A DNA stretch of 64,000 bases, taken from the NCBI GenBank assembly GCA_034435375.1, contig DAOTXR010000077.1:121870-185869 (forward strand), read 5' to 3'. The stretch's first letter is position 1; every line of letters starts with the position of its first letter. The notes under the pieces were generated by a model that was not told the DNA's origin, ran no database searches, and saw only the letters and a list, made by a program, of their open reading frames with translations. The translations under genes and the position numbers were made by a program. Shown here piece after piece: positions 8,299 to 18,401 of the stretch. This stretch comes from DAOTXR01 sp034435375. Lineage in GTDB: Bacteria; Chloroflexota; Anaerolineae; Aggregatilineales; UBA3940.

Positions 8299-11200
8299 TC
8301 ACTTCCTGTTGACGCGGTAGACAACGGTGCCATCACGGTCATAGATTGGCGTCAACATTCCTGCCTCGGCCATAGCTCTGAACTTTTCCAGACCTGCCGC
8401 CTGGTAATAAGCGCGCTCCAACTCGCCCACGATGATCAGGTCCACATTGTATCGATCCAGAATTTCGAGCGCCTGGTGAGGGTCAGAGGTGTTGTACAGC
8501 CTGCCTACATCGTCGCGACGATACCCAACCTGTTCGGCCTGGGGAGGGCGTTGCTGACGTTGGTGCCAATTCCATCCGATCACCGCTGGAAGCCCAGTGT
8601 AGACACTCACCCGATTGCCCCACAGATACTCACGCCACGATAGAGCCTCCGCGATAACCGGGTTTCCTTGCACGTGGTCCTGCAACCAGCGAAGCATGGC
8701 GTAGTCCGGCGCCAGGCTAAACGCCGCGCTGTTCTCGTGGTGCTCAATGGTGGGCATGTAGGCCATGCCATCCAGTGTGTGAGGGGCAGCCGGGTTCCAG
8801 CGATCCGCGACTTTGGCGCGGGTGGCCATGAGAGGATAAAGTGCTGCCAAGAAGAGCAGCACGATCAGCGCCGCCAGCCACGGAATCCGCAGTGTGTCGC
8901 GAGCGCGGCGCAACTCAGGCCACAGCCAGCCCAGGGCTGCCCCGCCTACGACTGCCAGCAGGATCCACACCTGTATGTAGAACTTAAACACGGTGTTCAT
9001 CCTGCTGATGTCCCCTTCGAGTACGACCACCTCAACCAGCAATGTCAGCGCCAACGCGCCCATCAGCGCTATCAGTGCCATGCGCTTCTCGGCTGTTTGG
9101 TTAGGTCGAAAGAACAGCCCCAGTGCTGCAACAATCAGAGGTACGGCCACTGCCGCTACCGGCGATACGTGCAATGTAGCCCACACTGTAGCGCCGCCCA
9201 GCGCCGTTAGCGCTAAGATCAGTGGTAAGGCTTGCCTTCGACTAACTCCCCGCAGCCATCCGCCGATCTCCCAGATCATCCATGAAGCGACCACAAATAG
9301 AAACAGGCCATGGATGTCGATGTAAGCCCACAGTGCAGTACGTGAGCCTGTCCACGGGATGGCACGGTCGTAGCCGAGCATGTAGTGCTGAATGTACGGC
9401 AGGTATAGCACGGTGGAGGCTGTTATGACGAGTGCAATATGCGCCAGTGCACCCAGCAGCGTTAGCCAGTGATAGAAGCTGTTATGAGGGTCGCCTTCGT
9501 CAGTCTTTTGACGTGTGAGCGGCAGGCTCACACCGAAGCCGATCAGCAAACCCAAGCCGGCTGCTGCCATGCCAAGTGGTAGCGTCAACCCTTGGATGGC
9601 CGCGCCATCTGGCGACGAGATGCCGAATGCGAAGGCTAATCCGCCCAATGCCAACCCCAGGACGCTGCCGGCTCCGAGTGCAGGCCAAGCATGTTCGCTC
9701 TGCCTGCGCACAAAGTGAGTTAGCATCAGCGCCCCTGCGACGAGCAAGAGGTATGTCGGATAATCCCAGGTGTTAGTCGGGCGCAGTGCGCCGACGGCCA
9801 GCGCGCCGATAAACCCGTCGAGCAGCCTCTTGATCCAGGAGGGATGTCCCTCCTGCAGAGGATGCACCGCACCGCGAACCTGCGCCACGCACCAGCCCAT
9901 CACCAGCAGTGTCAGCGGCATAGCGATCATATGAGCATGCAGGTCAGCGTAAAGGAAAGTGAAGAATGGAAATTCGGTAATCGGCTGCACTTCGGTCTGG
10001 TTATTGCTGGCATCGATGGGCACAGGGATCACACGTGTGGCGTTCCAGTACCATTCGCCGATTCCTACTGGCAGCTCCCCGCCCTCCCTTATCATCGTCG
10101 ATAGGCCCTGAAGCATATCGCCCAGGTTGGGGAAATACGTCACAGTCCATTCTGGCTTGCCGGATCCTAACTCGGCTAACCCCCACAGCGTAGTACGGAT
10201 CTCATCCAGGTTGCCGAGCACAATGGCCAGCAGCAATGCAGCGATACCTGCCGCATAGGGCTGCCAGGCTGCCTGGCCGACTCTCGTTAAGGTGTGACAC
10301 AATGCGTCGAGGGTCTCCCCTGGCGTGATCTGAGGCCAGCGTTGCAGCATCTCCCCTAGGTGGGGCTGAGCGTCTTCTGCTATGCTATCAGCAACCTTCT
10401 CTCGATCGGACACAGCGCGCTTGCTGGCTTTCGGCGCGACCAGGTTGTAGGCCGCTGAGAAAGCCCCTATCCCAGTCAGCGCGAACAGCGTCGGTAGGAT
10501 CAGGTTGTAGGCCAGCGTGGTGTGCATTGCCAGCAGCTTGACTGGTACCGCGACAACTACAAATCCGAAGTAGTAATAGTTGATCGTCTCCCCGGCGAAC
10601 CAAGGATCGTAGGGTGGGAATGTGTCAGAGCGCAGCACGGCGTTGAAATAGGCTAAATCCATCGGCTTTTCGCCGCCGTAGGCAGGGTGCCACAAGTCAG
10701 GATTGCCCCATCGGATCAGCACAAAAAGTAGAAAGAGTGCTGCCAGAGTCGCCTCGACAAAGGTGATGTATCGGCGGTTGACCCGTAGCCAGCTCAGAAG
10801 CTCACCTCGCCGCGACCATGTCAGCCCAACGGCCAGGGTCGCTAGAACCAGCAGCGCTAAGGCAATTGACCCGCCGCTCCAGCGCAGCAGGCCGACACTG
10901 GCCATCATCCACGCCAGCCAGGCACTGAACAGCAACCCAAAGGTGCGTCCTAACGTGTAGCCTCGATCCGCCAGGCCCGGAAACAGGACCCACAATACCA
11001 GGAAGCCGATCCATCCAATGAGACCTAGGATTAGCCACCAGACGATCACTGCCAGCGGTTGGACACGAGTCCACAGGTCGCGCGGTGCCGGGTCGTAAGC
11101 AGTTGGATCCAAGTCAGCGCCCAGGAAGCCTGCGTCACTTAGCGCGCCAGGATGTGACCCCGGACGGGGTGGGGTAATTATTACTGGCCGGCCCTCGGCC

Positions 11201-13686
11201 TCCCCAGCGATTTTACGCACCACGGTGTCTAGGTTGACGCTGTTTAGCACGGCAGCCACGCGCTCCGGGTCATAGTTCGCTGCCCGGCGGAACACGAACA
11301 CACGTGGATGATCGTAGACCGTCCAGGCTTCATCGGCGCTGTCGTCGTTGAACTGAATCGGCCCCAGATTGGGCCTCGATGTGAAGTCCGCTACCAGTTC
11401 GTAGCCCAGCTCGCCGTTGAACAGGGCCTGGTAGTAGGCAGTGGTCATGGGCCAACGTTGTGGGTTGCGAGGCAGTGAGCCATAGAAACGGTTGCTGGAG
11501 ATCGTCAGGTAATCGGCGTGATCGAGGATATACTGCATCCGTGCACGCTTCTCTGGCGTGTCCTCCAGCGCCATCTCAAATCGCATCGACTGATACTGTG
11601 CTCCCCACATGTTGTAGGGCGCAATCGGGACAGGCACGGGGTCATCCCAGGTACCTTCGTCGGCGATGGTTGAACCGGCTAGTACCAATGTGGTTGCCGG
11701 GTCGCCTTCGAGGACCAGCGTGTATGGGCGATCTCGGACCAGCGCCACTGGCGTCACATCGATCTGATATGCCTGCCCACGAGGATCATCGCCGGCAGCG
11801 AAGTCACTGGTGACGTTGCCGCTGGCCAGTGCTGTCACCATGTCACCGTCGGGATGTATGGCGATGTTGATTGTTTTCTGACCAACCTGCCCGCTCGGAT
11901 CGACCACATGGTTAAGACGAATGGCGATCAGGGTGCCGTCGAACGGCAATGTGAAGTCCAGCCGGGTTGTGCTCCCACTGTTCAGGCGCGAGTAGAAAGT
12001 GCCTGGCTGCGTTACGCTGTCAGGGTCTTGGTTGGGTGGTAACCAATCGTTGGTCAGCCCAAGCTGGTACTGCCGAGGGCCTTCGGCTGTGTTGAAGATC
12101 AATGTGATGTCCGAGGGCACATGCTCAACGATCCAACGCGAGGCCGCGATGCGCGTCACAGGGCGGGTGTAGATGCGCGATACAGCCCAGCCCCACACCA
12201 GCCCCATGCCCAGCACAAACATCCCCAGCCCGGCGCTCACCTGGGCTGCCCGGTGCCAGCGTGACAGGCCCCGACTGATCAGCAGAGCCTGCACCCGATC
12301 CCAGATGGTGATCACTGCCCAGGCTGCCAGCATCAGCAGGAAAGGATAGAGAGGCAGGAAGTAGCGCATGGTTGTCACCCAACCGACTCCCTGCCAGGTG
12401 AAGAAAAACGCAATCCATACCACGGGCACAACCAGCCGTGCTGCGCCCCGGTGCCCACGTCCGATCTCCCACCATGCCCACACGAATGCCAGCCAGGCAA
12501 ATATCCCCAGCGGCCAACCCATTCCGACGCGCACCATGTTCGTCCAGGGGAAAACCAAGGGCAGACGCTTAGCCCATTGGTGATTAGGGGGCGAGTCGAC
12601 CTTGCCCGTAACCCATCGATGGATTTCCTGCATTTGAGCGATCCATTTGGGATTGGGGCGGAAGCCGACGGGATCGGCGAGGCGGCTGATCGCAGCCAGG
12701 CCAGAGCCAAGCTCCGCTTCATCGATGGGCAGGCCAGAATTGGGAGGCAGGAAGGCATAAGGCTGTCCGACCCGAAACGTCAGGATGCTCACCAGGCCCG
12801 CTGTAGCCAGCCCGATAATGGCCCGACTTATGGCCACCTTGGCGGGCGTCGGCTGTGGTGGCTGCTCAACCTCCGACTCCCATCCACCGAACCAGTGTTC
12901 GGGCGCCCAGCTCAGTTCGCGGGCCAGGCGTAGCATTAGCGCGACGACCAACACCAACGCCAACGGCGCAATACTGACTTTGCTGGCTGCTGCCAGGCCC
13001 AGCGACAAGCCAAAAAGGGGATAGTCAACCCAACGGTGGCGGGCTAGGGCGCGTGCGGCAAACCACAGGCATGCCACGACAAACGTGTTGGTGATCGCAT
13101 CCACAGTGAAGAAATGCGCCTGCTGGATTGCGAAAGCTACGCCAGCGTACAAGGCTGACGCTAAAAGCCCCACTCGCCAGTCAAACAGCCGACGTGCGGC
13201 GAGGTAGATCAGCACGATGGTCACCAGATCGAAGGTGGCCGAGATTGCACGCCCAATCAGGGCAATAGCAGCCATCGCTAACGGATTGCCAATCTGTTCG
13301 GGTAGACCTCCGGCCTGTCTTGCGAAGTCCGCGATCCGCTCTGCAATGTACCGTGTCATGATGACGGGGAGGTCGCCGTACACGTAGAACTGGTGCCCAA
13401 CATTGTTCGGGTTAAGGGTCGAGTTGATCGTATCGAAGTAATCTGTCCACGAGGCGATGGAGACCTCGCGCTGACCATCGACAGTACGGGTGAAGTACAT
13501 GTCTGAGACCACCCACGACAGGAACCGCTCATCTGGATGCAGCAGATGCCTCTCGTCCCAGTCGATCCCGGTGAAACGCAGCGCGGCAGCGATCAGAAGC
13601 ACTACGATCAGCAGCACCGCGGCGATGACGTCGCGCAGCAGGGCATTGGTCTGATGTGATGGCTCGCGGGTTTGCAGATTGGTCAC
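8299..13686 (-). CDS. Giant fusion: N-terminal GT-C transferase plus C-terminal DUF2298
   Basis: One uninterrupted frame of 1795 residues joins two membrane enzymes. The N-terminal half (about 1-870) is a PMT/ArnT-like transferase: a first helix, then the loop DWDERHLLHPDERFLSWVV with the acidic residues of GT-C enzymes, many helices, and an outer domain ending near YDHPRVFVFRR. The C-terminal half (about 880-1795) is a full DUF2298 domain with GEKPMDLAYFN, DTFPPYDPW and the INYYYFGF motif (tyrosines 1037-1039), ending with a YNVDLIIVGELER-like outer domain. The start is GTG 13686 with GAAGAG upstream. It follows the 795-residue GT-C gene after 144 bases and precedes the lone DUF2298 gene by 9. 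The fusion implies that the two activities work together on one substrate. Confidence 0.9.
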   Translation of the reverse strand: MTNLQTREPSHQTNALLRDVIAAVLLIVVLLIAAALRFTGIDWDERHLLHPDERFLSWVVSDMYFTRTVDGQREVSIASWTDYFDTINSTLNPNNVGHQFYVYGDLPVIMTRYIAERIADFARQAGGLPEQIGNPLAMAAIALIGRAISATFDLVTIVLIYLAARRLFDWRVGLLASALYAGVAFAIQQAHFFTVDAITNTFVVACLWFAARALARHRWVDYPLFGLSLGLAAASKVSIAPLALVLVVALMLRLARELSWAPEHWFGGWESEVEQPPQPTPAKVAISRAIIGLATAGLVSILTFRVGQPYAFLPPNSGLPIDEAELGSGLAAISRLADPVGFRPNPKWIAQMQEIHRWVTGKVDSPPNHQWAKRLPLVFPWTNMVRVGMGWPLGIFAWLAFVWAWWEIGRGHRGAARLVVPVVWIAFFFTWQGVGWVTTMRYFLPLYPFLLMLAAWAVITIWDRVQALLISRGLSRWHRAAQVSAGLGMFVLGMGLVWGWAVSRIYTRPVTRIAASRWIVEHVPSDITLIFNTAEGPRQYQLGLTNDWLPPNQDPDSVTQPGTFYSRLNSGSTTRLDFTLPFDGTLIAIRLNHVVDPSGQVGQKTINIAIHPDGDMVTALASGNVTSDFAAGDDPRGQAYQIDVTPVALVRDRPYTLVLEGDPATTLVLAGSTIADEGTWDDPVPVPIAPYNMWGAQYQSMRFEMALEDTPEKRARMQYILDHADYLTISSNRFYGSLPRNPQRWPMTTAYYQALFNGELGYELVADFTSRPNLGPIQFNDDSADEAWTVYDHPRVFVFRRAANYDPERVAAVLNSVNLDTVVRKIAGEAEGRPVIITPPRPGSHPGALSDAGFLGADLDPTAYDPAPRDLWTRVQPLAVIVWWLILGLIGWIGFLVLWVLFPGLADRGYTLGRTFGLLFSAWLAWMMASVGLLRWSGGSIALALLVLATLAVGLTWSRRGELLSWLRVNRRYITFVEATLAALFLLFVLIRWGNPDLWHPAYGGEKPMDLAYFNAVLRSDTFPPYDPWFAGETINYYYFGFVVVAVPVKLLAMHTTLAYNLILPTLFALTGIGAFSAAYNLVAPKASKRAVSDREKVADSIAEDAQPHLGEMLQRWPQITPGETLDALCHTLTRVGQAAWQPYAAGIAALLLAIVLGNLDEIRTTLWGLAELGSGKPEWTVTYFPNLGDMLQGLSTMIREGGELPVGIGEWYWNATRVIPVPIDASNNQTEVQPITEFPFFTFLYADLHAHMIAMPLTLLVMGWCVAQVRGAVHPLQEGHPSWIKRLLDGFIGALAVGALRPTNTWDYPTYLLLVAGALMLTHFVRRQSEHAWPALGAGSVLGLALGGLAFAFGISSPDGAAIQGLTLPLGMAAAGLGLLIGFGVSLPLTRQKTDEGDPHNSFYHWLTLLGALAHIALVITASTVLYLPYIQHYMLGYDRAIPWTGSRTALWAYIDIHGLFLFVVASWMIWEIGGWLRGVSRRQALPLILALTALGGATVWATLHVSPVAAVAVPLIVAALGLFFRPNQTAEKRMALIALMGALALTLLVEVVVLEGDISRMNTVFKFYIQVWILLAVVGGAALGWLWPELRRARDTLRIPWLAALIVLLFLAALYPLMATRAKVADRWNPAAPHTLDGMAYMPTIEHHENSAAFSLAPDYAMLRWLQDHVQGNPVIAEALSWREYLWGNRVSVYTGLPAVIGWNWHQRQQRPPQAEQVGYRRDDVGRLYNTSDPHQALEILDRYNVDLIIVGELERAYYQAAGLEKFRAMAEAGMLTPIYDRDGTVVYRVNRK

Positions 13687-13830
13687 AGGTCACTCTTCGA
13701 TGTTGTGATGGGCGAAGGTTCTGAGCCATCCTGCTCTGCCGCCTTCGCGCTACCAGCTAACTTAATACACACTGGCCAGCCCCAATCCTCACTGTTGGAC
13801 GAGGGTGCCACTGCCCGATCGTTAGCTTGT

Positions 13831-16218
13831 TCACTCCGATGGGACAATGTACAGATAGAAACTGCGTCCCTCGACTGTCCCCCGGTGGAAGTCAAGATAG
13901 CCGGTGGGGAATTGGCCGCGCAGTACGTTGATCGCTTCGGCGTCAGCCGGATGGACAATGAATACCAATGGACGTGGTGCGAAGCTCTGCGGGAAGTCTC
14001 TCAGATAACTCTCCAGTGTGGGCACATCTACAATGGCATTGTGAAAGGCGATGTCGCCGGCTTCGATACCGATGGCCCGGTAATCATGCCAGAACGGCCA
14101 GCCTTGCAGCCACACACCGTCAAGAGTAGCGCCCGGCCCGACCACTGTGCGCACGGCTGTAGCGACTTCGCTGGGGTTCAGGGCTGCCTGCCGGTACGAC
14201 TCGTAGTACCGGGTGAAGTAGGCTGCAAAGTTCATCTGAGCTGCAGTGCCGAGAAGGATCGCGGTCAGCAGCCCTCCTAGCACAGCGCCTAACCCGTGGC
14301 CCAACCCTGCTCGCCACCGTTGCCCGATCAATGCCAACGGCCAAGCTGCCAGCAGGAACACAATGGGTATCACTCCGCTGGTGCGGGTGGTGCTAGGATT
14401 CTCGATGGGGAAGGCTATCGCCAATGCCGATGGGAGCAACATGATCAGCGCGGCAAACACCACGAACACGTCCGCCGGATCGCGGCGCACAAGGACTCGC
14501 ACTCCCCATGCCATACAGCCCAGGATCAACAGGCCGCCAGTGACGGTGTCAAGCACCGGCTCGTTGGGCACAGCACTGATCCAGGCTACATCACCACGCA
14601 CGTTGAACATCCCTAGCGCCTTACGGTAGTTGTCCACGAACACATCTAGTGCCTGGCCCTCAATTCGCCGTTCAGCATTTGTAGTACGGTTGATGACCCG
14701 ATTCCAGAACTGTTCGGGATAGTCGTGCCATGCACGCATCATCGGCACGAAGATGGCCAGTGCGATCAGCCCGGCAAGCAACAGGTTCAAGGTTTGCCGT
14801 GCAACCACATTGGCGGCCACCTGGCGGCGCAGGGGGGCATCGCTGCGATTCTGCCTGTGTGCTCTGACTGCGGAGATCACTGGCCCGGCTATGGCGACGG
14901 CGAAGGCTGACACAGCGACCAGCGGTACGATGCGCATGGCCTGATAGGCGTACACGCCGATGCCCATCCATATTCCTGCCCATAGCCATGCCTTGCGCGA
15001 CCCGGTGCGGATGCCGCGCACCAGTGCGATCAAGACCAGCGTAAAGACAACCGGCGTCAACACAATCCGCAGCGCCAGCCGTGACAGCACCACATGCCAC
15101 CAGGCCATAGCCACTAATGCCCCGGCGATCAGACCTGTCTCTTGATCGACCATCTCCCGCCCAAACAGGATCACCAGCGGGATCAACGCCAACCCCTCCA
15201 GCACTGACACCAGCTTGAGTGTCAGGAAAGACATTCCTGTACCGAAGAGCTTGGCTGCCAGCGCCACCAGGTAGAACTGGATGGCCTCGCGTCCACCGTT
15301 GCGTGTGAAAAACACATGGTAGATACCTTGTGACACATCATAGGCGTCCAGCAGCTTCTCTACGTGATCGCTGGTCATCTCATTCGGCACGCTGTCCAGT
15401 TTGTAGACGCGGAAGAAAATCGCAATGCCCAGAATCAGGACAGAGGCCGCTACCGACGGCCAGCGCCGTTTGAGGATCGCCGGGAGCGTCCGACTTGCCT
15501 CCACAAGCCACTGTCGCGCTTCGGCGAACCACTGGTGCGGCTCCCGTTGGGCAGCGACGATCAGCCACAGCATGACGCTTGCTATCCATGCGACTAGACC
15601 TGGTGGCGTGAAGGTGTTGTTAGCGGTTAACACGTAGGTTGCAATAGATAATGGGATCGCCAGCAACAAAGCTGCGCCTCGTATAACGGATAGAGTCCCC
15701 GTGATCTCGGCCACGCCGTAGCCGACATTCCCACTGACACGCGGACCGCGCCGGAGTAGCGCGCCATCAGGTGGTGCAAACTCGAACAACAGCATTCCTA
15801 ACCATACCAAACCAGCAAGCACGACCAGAGCAGTTGCGGCGAATCCGCCTGAGCCACCCTTGAGAGTCATCTGCGCCATATACACGATGGCGAGCACGAC
15901 TCCCGTCCCAACTACCAGCGCCGCCATGCGGGTTGTTGAGAAGTCCGTCAGGGGTTTGATGGGGTCCAATGTGTAATCGACGCGAGGCGGTCCAACGGGG
16001 GTCTCTGCTAGTGGAACTTTGCCTATGCCCAGTGTTTCTTCAGTCTGCGCGGGCCATAGCCGCACTGGCCGGAGCGCGGGAGCAAACGAACGAGCAGGCG
16101 ACTCTATCTCCTGCGGCGGCAGAAAGATTGCTTGCAACACATCCTTAAGCGTAATGGGGGAGGGTGTGGCATCACCTTCAGCCACTGTAGTCCCAACAGG
16201 TAGCTTTTCTATATCCAT
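13831..16218 (-). CDS. GT39-like GT-C membrane glycosyltransferase
   Basis: The 795-residue protein has an unusual cytoplasmic N-terminus of about 100 residues, two groups of helices (about 100-240 and 260-700) and a C-terminal outer domain of about 130 residues. The catalytic-loop equivalent follows the helix near residue 270 and reads LDSVPNEMTSDHVEKLLDAYD, with Glu and Asp residues where PMT-family enzymes hold their acidic pair. The extra first helix block is longer than in a typical GT39 enzyme. The start ATG 16218 follows the methyltransferase stop by 17 bases, so they share a transcript. Donor and acceptor cannot be read from the sequence; a polyprenyl-phosphate sugar and a cell-surface glycan are likely. 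Confidence 0.85.
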   Translation of the reverse strand: MDIEKLPVGTTVAEGDATPSPITLKDVLQAIFLPPQEIESPARSFAPALRPVRLWPAQTEETLGIGKVPLAETPVGPPRVDYTLDPIKPLTDFSTTRMAALVVGTGVVLAIVYMAQMTLKGGSGGFAATALVVLAGLVWLGMLLFEFAPPDGALLRRGPRVSGNVGYGVAEITGTLSVIRGAALLLAIPLSIATYVLTANNTFTPPGLVAWIASVMLWLIVAAQREPHQWFAEARQWLVEASRTLPAILKRRWPSVAASVLILGIAIFFRVYKLDSVPNEMTSDHVEKLLDAYDVSQGIYHVFFTRNGGREAIQFYLVALAAKLFGTGMSFLTLKLVSVLEGLALIPLVILFGREMVDQETGLIAGALVAMAWWHVVLSRLALRIVLTPVVFTLVLIALVRGIRTGSRKAWLWAGIWMGIGVYAYQAMRIVPLVAVSAFAVAIAGPVISAVRAHRQNRSDAPLRRQVAANVVARQTLNLLLAGLIALAIFVPMMRAWHDYPEQFWNRVINRTTNAERRIEGQALDVFVDNYRKALGMFNVRGDVAWISAVPNEPVLDTVTGGLLILGCMAWGVRVLVRRDPADVFVVFAALIMLLPSALAIAFPIENPSTTRTSGVIPIVFLLAAWPLALIGQRWRAGLGHGLGAVLGGLLTAILLGTAAQMNFAAYFTRYYESYRQAALNPSEVATAVRTVVGPGATLDGVWLQGWPFWHDYRAIGIEAGDIAFHNAIVDVPTLESYLRDFPQSFAPRPLVFIVHPADAEAINVLRGQFPTGYLDFHRGTVEGRSFYLYIVPSE

Positions 16219-16235
16219 AGGTTCTCTGCCCGCAC

Positions 16236-17087
16236 CTATTCGACCGGTTTACGCGCCAACACACACAGGTTTACCGTTGAGCGGTCTGGCGGCTCTTCCA
16301 TTGCGTTACGGCGGTCGAACCACTCAAACATTCGCAGTCCGACATTGATTGGGTTCAATGGCCCGCCGCGCTTCCCACTGACATTGTGCCGGTCGGCAGC
16401 AGCGGCTACGCTCCGAGGCAACAGACCCGCCTCCAGTGCGGTTTTGCCAAATCCGTACACAATGTTGTGAATAAATGGGAAACAATGATGGGTGAAACTG
16501 CGCTCCTTGACGATCTCCAACCCTGCACTTAGAACCGCCGATTGGAGTTGTTCGCGGGTATACAGCCTCACATGGTTAGCCCAGATGCCGGCCAACAAAC
16601 CGCGCCGGATGTGAGTCTTGAACAGCGTCTCCAAGGTCTTATTGATCGGGTCCCACCAGAAGGGATAATTGGCATGAGGCACCGTGATCGCAATCAGGCC
16701 GCCTGGCCTGATCACCCGCGCAACCTCGCGCAGCGCGTGCACATCGTCGGGAATGTGTTCCAGCACCTCAGAGAGAATCACCTTGTCGAAGGTCGCTGCA
16801 GGGTAGGGAATGTTGTACAGGCTTCCGTTGATCAGCGTGATATGTGGTAGCCCGGACAGTGCGTCGCGGGCTATGTGGACGAGAGGATACGCCAGCTCCA
16901 GCCCAGTCAGCTCGGCTCCGCATATGTGGCGGATGAACCGCAGATAGAAACCGCGCCCGCAGCCGCCGTCGAGAATGCGATCGCCATCCTGGGGCGTCAG
17001 CCACTCAAAGATGGTCTGGACGCGGCGGCGATAGGCCATGTCGGCCTCATTGTACATCATGCGGGCAATGATGTTCGGGTCGATCAT
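16236..17087 (-). CDS. SAM-dependent class I methyltransferase
   Basis: The 283-residue protein carries a class I methyltransferase fold: motif I is ILDGGCGRGFYLRFI at about 33-47, and a post-I acidic residue follows at GLELAYP. Motif IV is VILSEVLEHIPDD, and the later RVIRPGGLIAITVPH stretch matches the Ubi/Gtf-associated methyltransferases of Methyltransf_11/23 type. ATG 17087 is chosen because AGGTAAGG precedes it and the upstream glycosyltransferase stops only 4 bases before; longer in-frame starts would overlap that gene. It probably methylates a lipid or glycan made by the cluster. The exact substrate is unknown. Confidence 0.88.
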   Translation of the reverse strand: MIDPNIIARMMYNEADMAYRRRVQTIFEWLTPQDGDRILDGGCGRGFYLRFIRHICGAELTGLELAYPLVHIARDALSGLPHITLINGSLYNIPYPAATFDKVILSEVLEHIPDDVHALREVARVIRPGGLIAITVPHANYPFWWDPINKTLETLFKTHIRRGLLAGIWANHVRLYTREQLQSAVLSAGLEIVKERSFTHHCFPFIHNIVYGFGKTALEAGLLPRSVAAAADRHNVSGKRGGPLNPINVGLRMFEWFDRRNAMEEPPDRSTVNLCVLARKPVE

Positions 17088-17091
17088 GGCC

Positions 17092-18288
17092 TTACCTACG
17101 GCGCGATGACTGTCGTGTGCGGGCGGTTTTAGCTGCATCGTACAGCAGACGTTCGTAAGCATCCACGGTGAGATTGAGACCAAACACCGCGTCGATCTCG
17201 CTGAGCGGTTTGATGTACTTGGCGCGGTTATCTATCACCCGGACGAGAGCCTCGCCCAGCGCCTGGGGGTCGCGCGGGGGAACGATCTCGCCCATGCCAG
17301 TCTTCTGGATAACAACCCGCGCACCAGGGATGTCAGTGGCTACCACGGGCGTGCCACAGCGCATTGCCTCAACCTGCACCAGCGCAAAACATTCCGTATC
17401 GCTAGGCAGCGCTAGAACGTCGCATGCCGTATAGAAATCAGCGACCTCCTGTTCATCAGTCAGCAAGCCGAGGAAGATGAGATGATCGCGGTTTTGCTCA
17501 ATCAACGGCAGATTGCGCTCATAGAAGTTCTCGTATTTGATGTCGTATTGCCCGGCAAAGACGATCTTCGAGCCGGGGTATTTCTGGTGGATAACGGGCA
17601 ACGCGCGGATCAGGATGTCAGGCCGCTTCTCCTCGACAAACCGCCCGGCATACCCAATCAGCCGGGCCTGGCTATGCGTGTTTCCCAGCCACCGAGCCCG
17701 CAACTCCTCAGCGCGGCGCGGGTCAGGACGTGGGATGGCAATGGGGGGATAGACTTCGGTCGTCTTGGCCCGAAAAGGAGCAATATAGTAGGAGTGATCG
17801 GCATAGTCGTCACTGTAGGCGATGATATGGTGCGCAGCTCGTCCGGCAATCAGGTAGTTCTGGAAGGTGAACCACTCCACAAACCGGTTGAAGGTGCCTG
17901 TTGGTAAGATCAGGTCGCCGTGGTGGGTGATCACCAGCCCCTTGCGCTGTAACCACGTGTATAGAGCATACAGCGACGTTTCTAACGCGGGCACATGCAG
18001 ACTCACCACATCGTGCATTTGGACCAGCTTCCAGGCAGCCCACGGGTAAGCAGGCATGACCATGCCACGGGTCACCCGGATCGGCGCCCACAGCCGGATC
18101 ACACGAACGCTGTTGATCACCTGCTCGTCGCGCGGCAGGCTAAGGTCGTAACGCGCTGAGAGCACTGTCACCTGATGCCCGCGCTTGGCCAGAGCCTCAG
18201 CGACACGCTGGACATACAAAGTCAGGCCAGTACGATGAGGCACATAATACTGAAGTGCGATCAGTATCTTCAGTGGGTTTTCAGCCAT
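17092..18288 (-). CDS. GT4-family glycosyltransferase
   Basis: The 398-residue GT-B enzyme shows both Rossmann halves. The N-terminal acceptor half has YYVPHRTGLTLYVQRVAEALAKRGH, the usual glycine-rich start with a partner helix. The C-terminal donor half has GRFVEEKRPDILIRALP and the E-x7-E motif in DTECFALVQVEAMRCGTPVV, the hallmark of retaining GT4 enzymes. It would act in the cytoplasm, adding a sugar from an NDP or lipid donor to a membrane-anchored acceptor. The methyltransferase gene begins 4 bases after its stop. The flippase-like gene lies 113 bases upstream in the same direction, with no promoter or terminator visible between them. Confidence 0.92.
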   Translation of the reverse strand: MAENPLKILIALQYYVPHRTGLTLYVQRVAEALAKRGHQVTVLSARYDLSLPRDEQVINSVRVIRLWAPIRVTRGMVMPAYPWAAWKLVQMHDVVSLHVPALETSLYALYTWLQRKGLVITHHGDLILPTGTFNRFVEWFTFQNYLIAGRAAHHIIAYSDDYADHSYYIAPFRAKTTEVYPPIAIPRPDPRRAEELRARWLGNTHSQARLIGYAGRFVEEKRPDILIRALPVIHQKYPGSKIVFAGQYDIKYENFYERNLPLIEQNRDHLIFLGLLTDEQEVADFYTACDVLALPSDTECFALVQVEAMRCGTPVVATDIPGARVVIQKTGMGEIVPPRDPQALGEALVRVIDNRAKYIKPLSEIDAVFGLNLTVDAYERLLYDAAKTARTRQSSRRR

Positions 18289-18401
18289 GAGTAATGTCCC
18301 ATGCCATCGGAGTGGTCTGATCGAGTTGCTGCCTTGCCTGTCTCAGTCTCAAGATGAGCCATGCTCCCAGGGTTGTGCCGAGCGAGTTCAGTGGCGATGT
18401 C

